Below, in pieces: positions 1 through 6,732 of a stretch of 10,870 nt of DNA. The stretch covers positions 1 to 10,870 of the forward strand of contig USCL01000111.1 of assembly GCA_900553145.1 (NCBI GenBank), given 5' to 3'. Position 1 is the stretch's first letter. Each line of letters starts with the position of its first letter. Both the position numbers and the translations under genes were made by a program. The notes under the pieces were generated by a model that was not told the origin of the DNA, ran no database searches, and saw nothing but the letters and a program-made list of their open reading frames with translations. Source of the DNA: an uncultured Desulfovibrio sp. GTDB lineage: Bacteria; Desulfobacterota; Desulfovibrionia; Desulfovibrionales; Desulfovibrionaceae.

Positions 1-1344
1 GCCAAGGAGTCCCGCTGGTATGCGGATCTGTGGCAGGCGGCGGACGAAGCTTCCCGGCTTTCCGGCAACGTGTATTTCGGCGTGTGCCTCGCGCCTGACG
101 ATGTGTGCGGGGGCAAGACACGGGCCACGGCGCAGCAGGTTTCATACGCCACCTGCCTGTGGGCGGACATCGACTATGTGTCCCCGCATCACGCCAAGGG
201 CAACCTGCCCCCGTCCGAAGCCGATGCCATGAACTGCCTTCGTGAAGCCTTCCCGCCCCACCTCCAGCCGCCCGTCGTCATCAATTCGGGCGGCGGGCTG
301 CAAGCCTTCTGGCCCTTGGCCGAACCGCTGGACATCACGTCCGACATCGACCGGGCCGGGTTCGCCGCCATCGTGCGCGGCTGGCAGGGGCTCCTTCGCG
401 CAACGATGGAGCGCCACGGCTGGACGCTGGACTCCACCCACGACCTCGCCCGCGTGATGCGGCTGGCCGGGACGGAGAACGCCAACGCCGGGGGGAAGCC
501 TGTTTCCCTGTTGAACGATGCGGAGAGCCGGTTCGAGCTGGATCAGTTCCGTGAGCTGGTGGACGTTGTGGTGGATGCCGAAACCGTCAGCGCCGTATGC
601 GTCCCGGCACAGGAGCGGTATGCGTCGAGCGTGCCGGGGCTTGCCGGGGTCATCCCCCGCGAAGGCCATACGGCACGCGAGCCGCTGGCCTCGAAGATCG
701 CGGCATTGTGCGATCTGTCCGAAGCGTTCGCCGCGTCATGGCACAATCTCAATCCGTCCCTGAAAGACGACAGCCGCTCAAGCTATGATGCTTCTCTGGT
801 CACGGCGATGGCGCACTGGATGGACGATACGGACGATGGGCTGGCGTTTACGGCGCAGGACATGGCCGACGTCATCGTCGACCACAGGATGAAGCACGGC
901 ACCAAGGCCAAGGACTTCAAGAAGGCCGGGCGGCTGGACTATATCCAGACGACCATTGCCCGTTGCGTGCGGCTTGCGCTGGAATCGAAGCGGGGGGCAG
1001 TACCGGAAGGAAACGAGGTGCCCGCCCCGGAGCATAGTGATCCTCCCTTGCCTCCGGCTCCATTCGGAGAAGACGGAGTGCCGGAGCCCGCCTTTGATGA
1101 CCCCTCCGAGCCGCAAGAGCCACGCCCCATCCCCCCGCCCGCCGGGGACATGTCCATCCCCGAGTTTTCCGAGGGGCAGCGCAATGGCCTGAAGCCCATT
1201 GAGGAACGGTTGGGCATGCGTATCCTGCGCGGCTGCGTGTACGAAAACACGGAGCCGTGCCCGGAGGTATGCCTTTCGCCCCGGGCGGCAAACAGGGCAC
1301 GGTCGTCCTCAGCACGACGGACATGCTGTCCATTTCCAAGGTGA
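1..1344 (+). CDS. DNA primase-polymerase (archaeo-eukaryotic primase family), 5' end outside window
   Basis: The frame is open from base 1, so the start lies upstream. The protein probably primes replication of the mobile element. The AEP signatures are visible: WADID with two acidic residues (bases 160-174), the glycine-rich GGGLQAFW (about 286-312), and DLARVMRLAGTEN (442-480). The second motif has Gln where many primases have His, as in RepB-type relatives. A helical region rich in Asp, Lys and Arg (about 750-970) resembles the segment that follows the catalytic domain in phage primases. It leads into a Pro/Glu-rich linker (about 1010-1160). From about 1270 the translation turns into Arg/Ser-rich sequence that looks out of frame, while the expected C-terminal domain continues in the frame of the next ORF. 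The true product is therefore either truncated or frameshifted. Confidence 0.85.
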   Translation, partial: AKESRWYADLWQAADEASRLSGNVYFGVCLAPDDVCGGKTRATAQQVSYATCLWADIDYVSPHHAKGNLPPSEADAMNCLREAFPPHLQPPVVINSGGGLQAFWPLAEPLDITSDIDRAGFAAIVRGWQGLLRATMERHGWTLDSTHDLARVMRLAGTENANAGGKPVSLLNDAESRFELDQFRELVDVVVDAETVSAVCVPAQERYASSVPGLAGVIPREGHTAREPLASKIAALCDLSEAFAASWHNLNPSLKDDSRSSYDASLVTAMAHWMDDTDDGLAFTAQDMADVIVDHRMKHGTKAKDFKKAGRLDYIQTTIARCVRLALESKRGAVPEGNEVPAPEHSDPPLPPAPFGEDGVPEPAFDDPSEPQEPRPIPPPAGDMSIPEFSEGQRNGLKPIEERLGMRILRGCVYENTEPCPEVCLSPRAANRARSSSARRTCCPFPR

Positions 1345-1868
1345 CGGAAGCCTTTTTCGGCGCAACCTATGATTATCCCGTCTGCTTCGGCGGGGCTGAA
1401 CCGCTGAAAAAGGAAGGCTGGAAACTGTACGCCCGGGATATGGTGCGGGTTCTTCCCAAGCTGATGAAGCCGGAAGAGACGACCGAGACGGGCGCGTTGC
1501 GCATCTACCTGCGGAAGTATCTGGCATCCACGCCCATCACCAAATCGCTTGAGGACGCCCGGATGCAGGACGCGCCGTTCACGGTGAACGGCAGGGTATA
1601 CGTCAACATCACGGCGTTCTCGAATTTCGTGCGGATCAGCTCCGGCGGCGAACTCGGCGGGGTAATCAAGCTGGCGAAGCTCATGTGCCGGGCCGGATTC
1701 AGGAAGGTCGTCATGCCGTTCAAGAAGGAGGATGGGAAGATGTCTTCCCTCAATGGCTACCTCATGCCCCCGGAACTTGTTTCGGCGGCACAGGACGAAC
1801 CGCAGCTTGATGCCTTCAACGTACCGGGAGGGATGGAGGATTCCGTTGGTGCGGAAGTCATTCACTAA
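1257..1868 (+). CDS. C-terminal domain of the primase, in a shifted frame
   Basis: This ORF of about 203 residues starts at GTG 1257; ATG 1269 and ATG 1323 are alternatives. None has a well-spaced ribosome binding site, since GGAGG at 1262-1266 lies too close to ATG 1269. The content fits the accessory domain that follows the linker in phage primase or primase-helicase proteins: TVVLSTTDML, then a Trp-containing helix (EGWKLYARDMVRVLP), an acidic ET-GALRIYLRKYL helix, PFTVNGRVYVN, and a C-terminal winged-helix-like part (LMCRAGFRKVVMPF). Joining the upstream frame at about 1267 to this frame at 1269 would give a continuous domain with a single -1 shift. I infer that this was one protein with the upstream gene. 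Reinitiation as a separate subunit is the alternative. Confidence 0.65.
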   Translation: MPGGMPFAPGGKQGTVVLSTTDMLSISKVTEAFFGATYDYPVCFGGAEPLKKEGWKLYARDMVRVLPKLMKPEETTETGALRIYLRKYLASTPITKSLEDARMQDAPFTVNGRVYVNITAFSNFVRISSGGELGGVIKLAKLMCRAGFRKVVMPFKKEDGKMSSLNGYLMPPELVSAAQDEPQLDAFNVPGGMEDSVGAEVIH

Positions 1869-2145
1869 CCCGTGCGTGTTGTTCGATTTGCCGTGCCGCC
1901 TGCCGAGCGGGCTGTGCGTCGGGAAACCGTACTGGGAAGGCAAGCTGTTCGAGGCGCGGGATCGCCACCATGCCGACGCCTTCCCGTGCGCGTATCTGGA
2001 ATACGTCAACAAGCGGCTGCCCCGGCAGGTGGCGGAGGAGCCTGAAGAAGCGCCTCCCGAACAAACGGGTACGGAACAGGCCACCGTGCCGGAACAGGGC
2101 GCTCCATCGGCGTTGCTGGCGGCAAGGCGAAAAAGGAGAGGATGA
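1849..2145 (+). CDS. Small unknown protein between primase and helicase
   Basis: I do not recognise the family. The frame gives 98 residues from GTG 1849. TTG 1846 is also possible, and both follow GGAGGA at 1835-1840 at reasonable spacing. The N-terminal half has Cys, Trp and charged residues, with PYWEGKLFEARDRHHADAF as its most distinctive stretch. The C-terminal half is acidic and Pro/Glu/Gln-rich, ending in a basic AARRKRRG tail. It overlaps the preceding ORF by 20 bases, and its stop TGA overlaps the ATG of the helicase (ATGA). This points to translational coupling within the replication operon. Tight packing and a codon style like its neighbours support it as a real gene. A role as a helicase or primase accessory factor is only a guess from position. 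Confidence 0.55.
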   Translation: MRKSFTNPCVLFDLPCRLPSGLCVGKPYWEGKLFEARDRHHADAFPCAYLEYVNKRLPRQVAEEPEEAPPEQTGTEQATVPEQGAPSALLAARRKRRG

Positions 2146-3800
2146 TGGAAGACATTCATGGCGGAGGCTGCAAGGAGTTCCGGGTATTCGGCCCGCCGGG
2201 AACCGGCAAGACGACATGGCTGGTCAAGCAGGTGCGGCGGGCTGCGGAGAAATACGGCGGCGAGAAGGTGCTGTGCTGCTCGTTCACCAAAACGGCGGCG
2301 ACGGAAATGGTCAACCGCATCACGCCGCCGGATGAGGAGCCCCTGATCCCGGACAGTTCCGTCGGCACGCTGCACGCCATCTGCTACCGGGCGCTCGGTT
2401 CCCCAACGCTGGCCGAGACGAAAATCAGCCAGTGGAATGCCGAGCACCCTGACCTTGGGCTCTCCAAAAAGAGCGCGGCGCGGGTGATGGAAGACGGGCT
2501 CGACGAAAGCGATACGCCGGAAGAGGGCAGTGCCGACGCATTGCTCGCCATGTATTCGGCGTTCAGGAACAGGCTGATCCCGTATGAGGAAATGCCCGCG
2601 CAGGTACAGCACTTCGCCAAGCTGTGGGAAGGCTGGAAACAGGACTGCGATTTTATGGACTTCACGGATTTGCTGGTGAGCGGAAGCAAGGAGCTGTACT
2701 ACCCGCCAAACGGTGCCAGCGTCGCGTTCGTTGACGAGGCGCAGGACATGACGCCCCTCCAGCTCAAAGTCGTCCGTAACTGGGAAAAGTCGCTCCGGTT
2801 CTACATCCTCGTGGGTGACGACGACCAGTGCATTTTCCGCTTCTCCGGCGCGTCGCCGGATGCCCTGATTGCCGGGGACATCCCGCAGGAAAACAAGATT
2901 ATCCTGAAGCAGAGCTGGCGCGTGCCCGCCTCCGTCCATCGGCTTGCCGAGAAGTGGATCAAAAAGGTGAGCGTCAGGGAGCCGAAGGAGTACCTGCCGA
3001 CCGACCGCGAAGGCGCGGTGCGGCGTCTTCCGGGCGCCACGGTCAAGGATGCGAGGCCAGCCGTAGTCGATGCGGCCAAGCAGATCGCCGCGGGCAGGGC
3101 GGTCATGTTCCTGACCGCGTGCTCATACCACCTGCGGACATCCATCATTCCGTTGCTCAAGGAACACGGCATTCCCTTCTGGAACCCCTACCGGGTGACG
3201 CAGTGGGAATGGAATCCGTTACGGGGCAGCAAGCGCGACATGCTGGCCGCCTATCTGGAGCCCGACGGCCCCGAGCTTGGCGGCATGCGGTTCTGGAGCG
3301 CGCAGCAGCTTGCCCGCTGGTCGGCTTCGTGCGCATTCGAGGGATTGCTCCGGCGTGGGGCCCGGACGCGGATCGAGGAACTGGCGAAACATAAGGACGT
3401 CGATGGGGATGAACTGCTCGACTTCTACACGGACTGGTTCGAACCGCAGGGGCTGGACGCGGCCATGTCCCTTTCGACGGAATGGCTGGAGCACCAGCTC
3501 AAGCCGGACAAAGCGAAGGGCTTGGCTTTTCCCCTTTCCGTATTCCGGCGCGGAGGATGGGATGCCCTTGAAGCAAAGCCGCGCTGCATCGTCGGCACAA
3601 TCCACAGCGTCAAAGGCGGGGAGGCCGACGTGGTGTACCTGTTCCCCGACATCTCCCCGCAGTCCTATGAAGGAATCCAGCGCGGGGCGGAGGGGCGCGA
3701 CGCCGTTATCCGGCAGTTCTATGTCGGCATGACGCGGGCACGGGAAGAGCTGGTCGTGTGCAACGCGGCGACGCTGTACAACACGATGGCGATACGCTAA
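2142..3800 (+). CDS. UvrD/PcrA/Rep-type superfamily 1 DNA helicase
   Basis: This is an ATP-dependent DNA helicase, probably unwinding element DNA during replication or repair. All main SF1 motifs are present: Walker A GPPGTGKTT (residues 17-25), motif Ia SFTKTAATEM (47-56), Walker B VAFVDEAQDM (about 193-202), motif III LVGDDDQCIFRFSGA (about 222-236), motif IV QSWRVPASVHRLAEKW (about 253-268), motif V VGTIHSVKGGEADVVYLF (about 484-501) and motif VI RQFYVGMTRAREELVVC (about 524-540). At 552 residues it is shorter than chromosomal UvrD (about 720), with reduced insert domains, as is common for phage and plasmid versions. ATG 2142 overlaps the previous stop. ATG 2145 has better spacing (6 bases) from AGGAG at 2134-2138 and may be the real start. 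It is probably the last gene of the replication operon before A/T-rich cargo. Confidence 0.95.
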   Translation: MMEDIHGGGCKEFRVFGPPGTGKTTWLVKQVRRAAEKYGGEKVLCCSFTKTAATEMVNRITPPDEEPLIPDSSVGTLHAICYRALGSPTLAETKISQWNAEHPDLGLSKKSAARVMEDGLDESDTPEEGSADALLAMYSAFRNRLIPYEEMPAQVQHFAKLWEGWKQDCDFMDFTDLLVSGSKELYYPPNGASVAFVDEAQDMTPLQLKVVRNWEKSLRFYILVGDDDQCIFRFSGASPDALIAGDIPQENKIILKQSWRVPASVHRLAEKWIKKVSVREPKEYLPTDREGAVRRLPGATVKDARPAVVDAAKQIAAGRAVMFLTACSYHLRTSIIPLLKEHGIPFWNPYRVTQWEWNPLRGSKRDMLAAYLEPDGPELGGMRFWSAQQLARWSASCAFEGLLRRGARTRIEELAKHKDVDGDELLDFYTDWFEPQGLDAAMSLSTEWLEHQLKPDKAKGLAFPLSVFRRGGWDALEAKPRCIVGTIHSVKGGEADVVYLFPDISPQSYEGIQRGAEGRDAVIRQFYVGMTRAREELVVCNAATLYNTMAIR

Positions 3801-3861
3801 TCCTTATATGAAGGCGATAGGAGAACTGTGGACTTTCTTTTTACTCAATAAGGAAAGACAA

Positions 3862-4539
3862 ATGGCACAAGCTCCTTGGGGTGGATGGAGAGATAAAGGC
3901 AGAGGTGGAAAACGGGTAGGGAAAAAGAAATCTTTGGGGCAAGTGTATCTTGCTGTCATGTCTGATACAGGAGGAGTGCTGATTGCACGAAAGAACTGGT
4001 ACTGGAAGGGCGGGAGTACCTTTTTAAATAATGCAGGACAGTGGGTTTTCCCCGGAGGAGGAGTAGAGGAGGGAGAAGACAGAGCCTCTGCGGCTATCAG
4101 AGAGTTCAGGGAAGAAACGAATGTTGATCTGACTCAGTATTCGACTTCTGGAAAGTTATACTGTTTCTTCAAAGAAGAATGTTATAGTTTGTATGTATTT
4201 ATTGTAGATGAAGATTCGTTCAAAACTATACTAGCATTGGTAACTAAGTCCCTATTTGAAAAAAGTACTAAAGATCCAGAACTGATAGAGGTAAAAGCCG
4301 TTGCCGCACATGATTTAGACCAGTACTTGGGAAAACGTATCTCTCCTGATACTTCTATCAAGGGATACGATCCCTCTGATAGACGGCAATCTATTGATTG
4401 GTATGAAAGTATGGCGAGGGCATTAAAATTATCTGAGGAGCCCCCAATAGAGGTTCCTTTTCCTCAGCCGTCACCTTTTTCGCAACCTAAACCTAGCCTG
4501 TCTTTTTCCTCCTCCTCTTCTTTAATTCCTTCTAAATAA
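3862..4539 (+). CDS. Nudix hydrolase domain protein, A/T-rich cargo gene
   Basis: Nudix enzymes cleave nucleoside diphosphates linked to another group, such as dNTPs, NAD or ADP-ribose. The substrate here cannot be read from sequence. The Nudix box lies at residues 66-88 (pattern G-x5-E-x7-REFREET). The catalytic REFREE core is intact, but Asn replaces the usual Gly at residue 87. WVFPGGG just before it is the normal lead-in. A basic N-terminus (GGWRDKGRGGKRVGKKK) precedes the fold. The C-terminus from about residue 192 is a Pro/Ser-rich low-complexity tail. I chose ATG 3862 because AGGAAAG at 3851-3857 precedes it; ATG 3808 would add 18 residues and lacks such a site. A/T content and codon use differ sharply from the GC-rich helicase and VRR-NUC genes on either side, which suggests recent acquisition. 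A defence or nucleotide-pool role is possible but unproven. Confidence 0.88.
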   Translation: MAQAPWGGWRDKGRGGKRVGKKKSLGQVYLAVMSDTGGVLIARKNWYWKGGSTFLNNAGQWVFPGGGVEEGEDRASAAIREFREETNVDLTQYSTSGKLYCFFKEECYSLYVFIVDEDSFKTILALVTKSLFEKSTKDPELIEVKAVAAHDLDQYLGKRISPDTSIKGYDPSDRRQSIDWYESMARALKLSEEPPIEVPFPQPSPFSQPKPSLSFSSSSSLIPSK

Positions 4540-4540
4540 C

Positions 4541-4586
4541 ACTCTAATATTGGTATAGCAGTATCCTTTTATATAAAAATTAGAGT
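4541..4586 (+). repeat. Eight-base inverted repeat in the Nudix 3' untranslated region
   Basis: ACTCTAAT at 4541-4548 is exactly complementary to ATTAGAGT at 4579-4586, enclosing about 30 A/T-rich bases. It begins one base after the Nudix stop and ends where the rho-independent terminator stem starts. The transcript could therefore carry two adjacent hairpins. With A/T-rich sequence this may be chance. Confidence 0.3.
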
Positions 4587-4617
4587 AAGGCCGGATTCTT
4601 CGGAATCCGGCTTTTTT
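4587..4617 (+). terminator. Rho-independent terminator with UUCG tetraloop
   Basis: A nine-base perfect stem, GCCGGATTC (4590-4598) with GAATCCGGC (4603-4611), closes a TTCG loop in the stable C(UUCG)G context. The stem is extended by A-T and G-T pairs and followed by six T residues (4612-4617). It ends transcription from the Nudix gene and possibly from the replication operon. The VRR-NUC start follows within 20 bases. Confidence 0.92.
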
Positions 4618-4635
4618 ATTGAGGTGTACACGGCA

Positions 4636-4944
4636 ATGGGAAAACAGGTTCCCCTCGAATCAAGCGTCGTTGCGACCATCATCAAGAAGCTGAATGCCGT
4701 GCCGGGGTGCCGGGTCAAGAAGTTCCACGGCTCGGCGTTCGGGATGATGGAGCTGGACATATACGGTTGCTTCAATGGCCGGGCTGTCTTCATCGAAGTG
4801 AAGCGTCTCGGCGGCAAGGCAACCGAGCGGCAGGAACGGGAGATTGAAAAGTGGCGCGCTGTGGGCGCGCTTACCGGCTGTGCCACGACTCCCCAAGAAG
4901 CGTTGAGCATTATCAACCAAAGGAATTGTGATGAAGACATCTGA
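4636..4944 (+). CDS. VRR-NUC domain nuclease
   Basis: This is a 102-residue stand-alone VRR-NUC protein of the PD-(D/E)XK nuclease superfamily, a group found in phages and in structure-specific nucleases such as FAN1. The expected catalytic set is visible: E8, D41 in MELDIYG, E54 and K56 in FIEVK, and Q66 in TERQ. The closing WRAVGALTGCATTPQEAL matches the family's Gly-Ala end region. ATG 4636 follows GAGG at 4621-4624. GTG 4624 is an in-frame alternative that would overlap that site. The stop overlaps the HU-like gene by 14 bases, so the two are probably translated together. Stand-alone VRR-NUC proteins of phages are thought to resolve branched DNA or assist recombination. That role is inferred for this copy. 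Confidence 0.9.
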   Translation: MGKQVPLESSVVATIIKKLNAVPGCRVKKFHGSAFGMMELDIYGCFNGRAVFIEVKRLGGKATERQEREIEKWRAVGALTGCATTPQEALSIINQRNCDEDI

Positions 4945-5206
4945 ACTGGTGAAGGCTGTTGCCATGGAAACGGGGCTTACCGCCAGCGCGACGGAGAAGG
5001 TGGTGAATGCCGTTTTCTCAACCATCAAGAAAGAGGTAGGGGCAGGAGGCAAGATCAAGATTTTCAAGTTCGGCACGTTCTCCGTTGCGGAACTTAGCGA
5101 GAGGGAAGGCCGCGATCCGCGAACCGGAGTGAGCGTCGTCATTCCGGCGCGGCGACGGTGCATGTACCACCAGAGCATCACCTTCAAGAGGGAACTCAAC
5201 TCATAA
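4931..5206 (+). CDS. HU/IHF-family DNA-bending protein
   Basis: The 91-residue protein has the HU layout: N-terminal helices (SELVKAVAMETGLTASATEK), the strand IKIFKFGTFSV, then the DNA-inserting arm with EGRDPRTG, which holds the intercalating proline, and VVIPARRR. The usual FKxGKxLK ending is replaced by YHQSITFKREL, a divergent C-terminus. ATG 4931 is chosen because AGGA at 4921-4924 gives a 6-base gap; GTG 4928 is less likely. It overlaps the nuclease gene and precedes the MucR-like gene by 15 bases. A small bending protein here may shape origin, attachment-site or promoter DNA of the element, possibly helping the integrase in the way IHF does; the partner is inferred. Confidence 0.92.
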   Translation: MKTSELVKAVAMETGLTASATEKVVNAVFSTIKKEVGAGGKIKIFKFGTFSVAELSEREGRDPRTGVSVVIPARRRCMYHQSITFKRELNS

Positions 5207-5221
5207 CTGTTTGGAGATACG

Positions 5222-5701
5222 ATGATTACCGATGCGGAACTTCTCAAACTGGTGATGGACAGATTCCCCGAAGCGGATACGGACGGCATTGTCGAGCAGT
5301 TTTCTCTGCTCAAGGTGGGGCTCCTTCAGGCAAACGCAAAGCTGGCTGTCGGCGACGTCGGGCAGCAGGGTGTGGAGGAGCAGAGCCTTTCTGCCACTGA
5401 TGAGGCTCAGGCTCCGAAGAAGCGCTATACGCGGCGCAGTCTGGTGGCAAAGCCGGAAGAGGCTATCGGGGATAATGCTGTCCAGTGCTGCATCTGCGGT
5501 AACGCCTTTCAGAACCTAACCATCAAGCATATTCAGCTTCATGGGCTGACGGTGGAGGAATATAAAAAACTGTGCGGCTATGGCCCGGGACAGAAATTGA
5601 TTTCCCGAAACCTGCTGGCAAAGTTGCAGGAGAATGTGCAGAAGGCACAGAACGCACGCCACCGTAGCCAGCAGGAACCTGACGAAGAACAGCCCGCGTA
5701 A
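5222..5701 (+). CDS. Ros/MucR-family zinc-finger transcriptional regulator
   Basis: MucR/Ros proteins bind A/T-rich promoter DNA through a single zinc finger and often repress foreign or surface genes. The finger is seen in VQCCICGNAFQNLTIKHIQL followed by HGLTVEEY, giving C-x2-C-x10-H-x3-H. The classic spacing is C-x2-C-x9-H-x3-H, so this copy has one extra residue before the first His. HGLT-x-EEY is a strong family signature. The preceding part is acidic and Gln-rich with a basic KKRYTRRS patch, and the tail is Gln/Glu-rich. The start ATG follows GGAG at 5213-5216 by 5 bases. It ends the VRR-NUC/HU/MucR operon, and the stop codon lies in the terminator loop. Because A/T-rich cargo genes flank this operon, it is a candidate silencer of them, which is inference. 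Confidence 0.9.
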   Translation: MITDAELLKLVMDRFPEADTDGIVEQFSLLKVGLLQANAKLAVGDVGQQGVEEQSLSATDEAQAPKKRYTRRSLVAKPEEAIGDNAVQCCICGNAFQNLTIKHIQLHGLTVEEYKKLCGYGPGQKLISRNLLAKLQENVQKAQNARHRSQQEPDEEQPA

Positions 5702-5713
5702 CAGCGGGTTTTT
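5693..5713 (+). terminator. Rho-independent terminator overlapping the MucR stop codon
   Basis: CCCGC (5693-5697) pairs with GCGGG (5704-5708) around a six-base loop containing the TAA stop, followed by five T residues (5709-5713). It closes the nuclease/HU/MucR operon. Confidence 0.8.
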
Positions 5714-5729
5714 CATTGGGAAAGGTGAA

Positions 5730-5761
5730 GGAGGAACGGGAGTTAATATTCCCGTTCCTTC
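5730..5761. repeat. Twelve-pair inverted repeat downstream of the MucR operon
   Basis: GGAACGGGA (5733-5741) and TCCCGTTCC (5750-5758) form a perfect stem. It extends to about 12 pairs through 5730 and 5761 with one G-T pair, around the A/T-rich loop GTTAATAT. No T tract follows on either strand, so it is not an obvious intrinsic terminator. It lies at the GC-to-A/T transition before the cargo gene and could be an operator or an RNA-processing hairpin. Confidence 0.5.
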
Positions 5762-5940
5762 CATTTGTTAGATGAGAGTAAACAGTCCCTCGTAGTTGGA
5801 TTGCAGTATAGACGTTTCTACCTACTTGTACTTTTTTGAGATATGGGGAGAGAGGATTTAGCCTTGTTATTTTACTTGGGGTAATTTACCATGAATATGA
5901 TATAGTTGCTAAAAATATATATGGAATAGGGGTGTGAGAC
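5762..5940 (+). promoter_or_regulatory. A/T-rich leader with possible promoter for the cargo gene
   Basis: The 179 bases before the cargo ATG hold no convincing ORF. TTGTTA (5864-5869) with TACCAT (5887-5892) at 17 bases, or the better -10-like TATGAT (5896-5901) with a weak upstream box, could be the promoter. AGGGGTG at 5928-5934 supplies the ribosome binding site. In A/T-rich DNA such boxes arise easily, so the call is tentative. Confidence 0.35.
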
Positions 5941-6651
5941 ATGGAAAAATTTTCAAAGGATAAAGTGAATTTAAAATACGGGTGGGACGAATATTTTTAT
6001 CAATTGAAACTGTGCGATCAATATTGGAAGGAATATACTAAAGATGCTGAAGCTCCATATTCAGTTTTAGGTAGAACTTCCAGTTGGTTGAGTTCAATTC
6101 CAGATGGGAATGCAATTATTCGTTATAAAACCTGGGATAATCTTTCTTATAAAGAAAGAGATATTTTACTCGGGTTGACTGATGAATACGGTATGCATGG
6201 TCTCCTTGGCTCTATGACAAGTGCTGGAACTGTTAAAGGAATATTTACTACTGCAAATGATAGAAATTTACAGTTTCGTAGATATATACTTTGTGCTCTT
6301 CAAGAGACATTATATGCAAAAAATCCGAATGAATATATAAAAATAGTACGAACATCTTTAGAAAAAATTAGATCAATAAAAGGGCTTGGCATTGGAGTAG
6401 CTTCCCGCCTTTTGGCTTTAGCTCGTCCTGATATGGCAATATCAGTGAATGGAAAGTCGAAAGAGGGATTAAGTCGCTTTTCTGGATTAGCTAAGACAAC
6501 GTTATATAGGGTTCCTAATTATATAAAATTATTAGAATGGTTGTATGGTTTTGACTGGTATTGCTCACCAGTTCCTAGCGATCCATGGGAAAGAAGTATT
6601 TGGGAAAAACGTGCAGCCCTGATAGATGCTTTTGTTTATAGTAGCGAATAA
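5941..6651 (+). CDS. Unknown A/T-rich cargo protein with helix-hairpin-helix-like motif
   Basis: The 236-residue protein is not one I can name. It is soluble-looking, with no signal peptide or membrane segment, and rich in Tyr and Trp. At about residues 144-170 the stretch IKGLGIGVASRLLALARPDM followed by AISVNG resembles the helix-hairpin-helix pattern (GxGxxxAxxLLALxRPD then VN) seen in DNA glycosylase-like and restriction-associated DNA-binding proteins. The C-terminus (YCSPVPSDPWERSIWEKRAA) ends with a well-structured helix. The start is ATG 5941, with AGGGGTG about 7 bases upstream. It is a single gene between terminators, strongly A/T-rich and with codon use unlike the neighbouring GC-rich genes, as expected of a transferred moron. 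DNA binding or a defence function is plausible from motif and context but is not shown. Confidence 0.8.
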   Translation: MEKFSKDKVNLKYGWDEYFYQLKLCDQYWKEYTKDAEAPYSVLGRTSSWLSSIPDGNAIIRYKTWDNLSYKERDILLGLTDEYGMHGLLGSMTSAGTVKGIFTTANDRNLQFRRYILCALQETLYAKNPNEYIKIVRTSLEKIRSIKGLGIGVASRLLALARPDMAISVNGKSKEGLSRFSGLAKTTLYRVPNYIKLLEWLYGFDWYCSPVPSDPWERSIWEKRAALIDAFVYSSE

Positions 6652-6670
6652 TTTTAGTTCAATGAAATAA

Positions 6671-6708
6671 AAAGGCGATTCACGATAATGTGACTCGCCT
6701 TTATTTTT
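6671..6708 (+). terminator. Rho-independent terminator after the cargo gene
   Basis: AAAGGCGATTCAC (6671-6683) pairs with GTGACTCGCCTTT (6690-6702) with one mismatch around the loop GATAAT, followed by ATTTTT. It begins 19 bases after the cargo stop and isolates that gene from the next. Confidence 0.88.
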
Positions 6709-6732
6709 GGGAAAAATGAGGAAATAAGTTTG

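Noticed and set aside
939..2939. A 666-codon open frame on the minus strand opposite primase and helicase genes
   Set aside because: It lies antisense to well-supported genes. Its translation shows no domain and is His/Arg/Gly-rich as expected of GC-rich third-position shadow, and SF1 helicase motifs on the plus strand are unambiguous.
4660..5313. A 217-codon minus-strand frame opposite VRR-NUC, HU-like and MucR-like genes
   Set aside because: It spans three clear plus-strand genes with conserved motifs and has no recognisable domain or ribosome binding site of its own.
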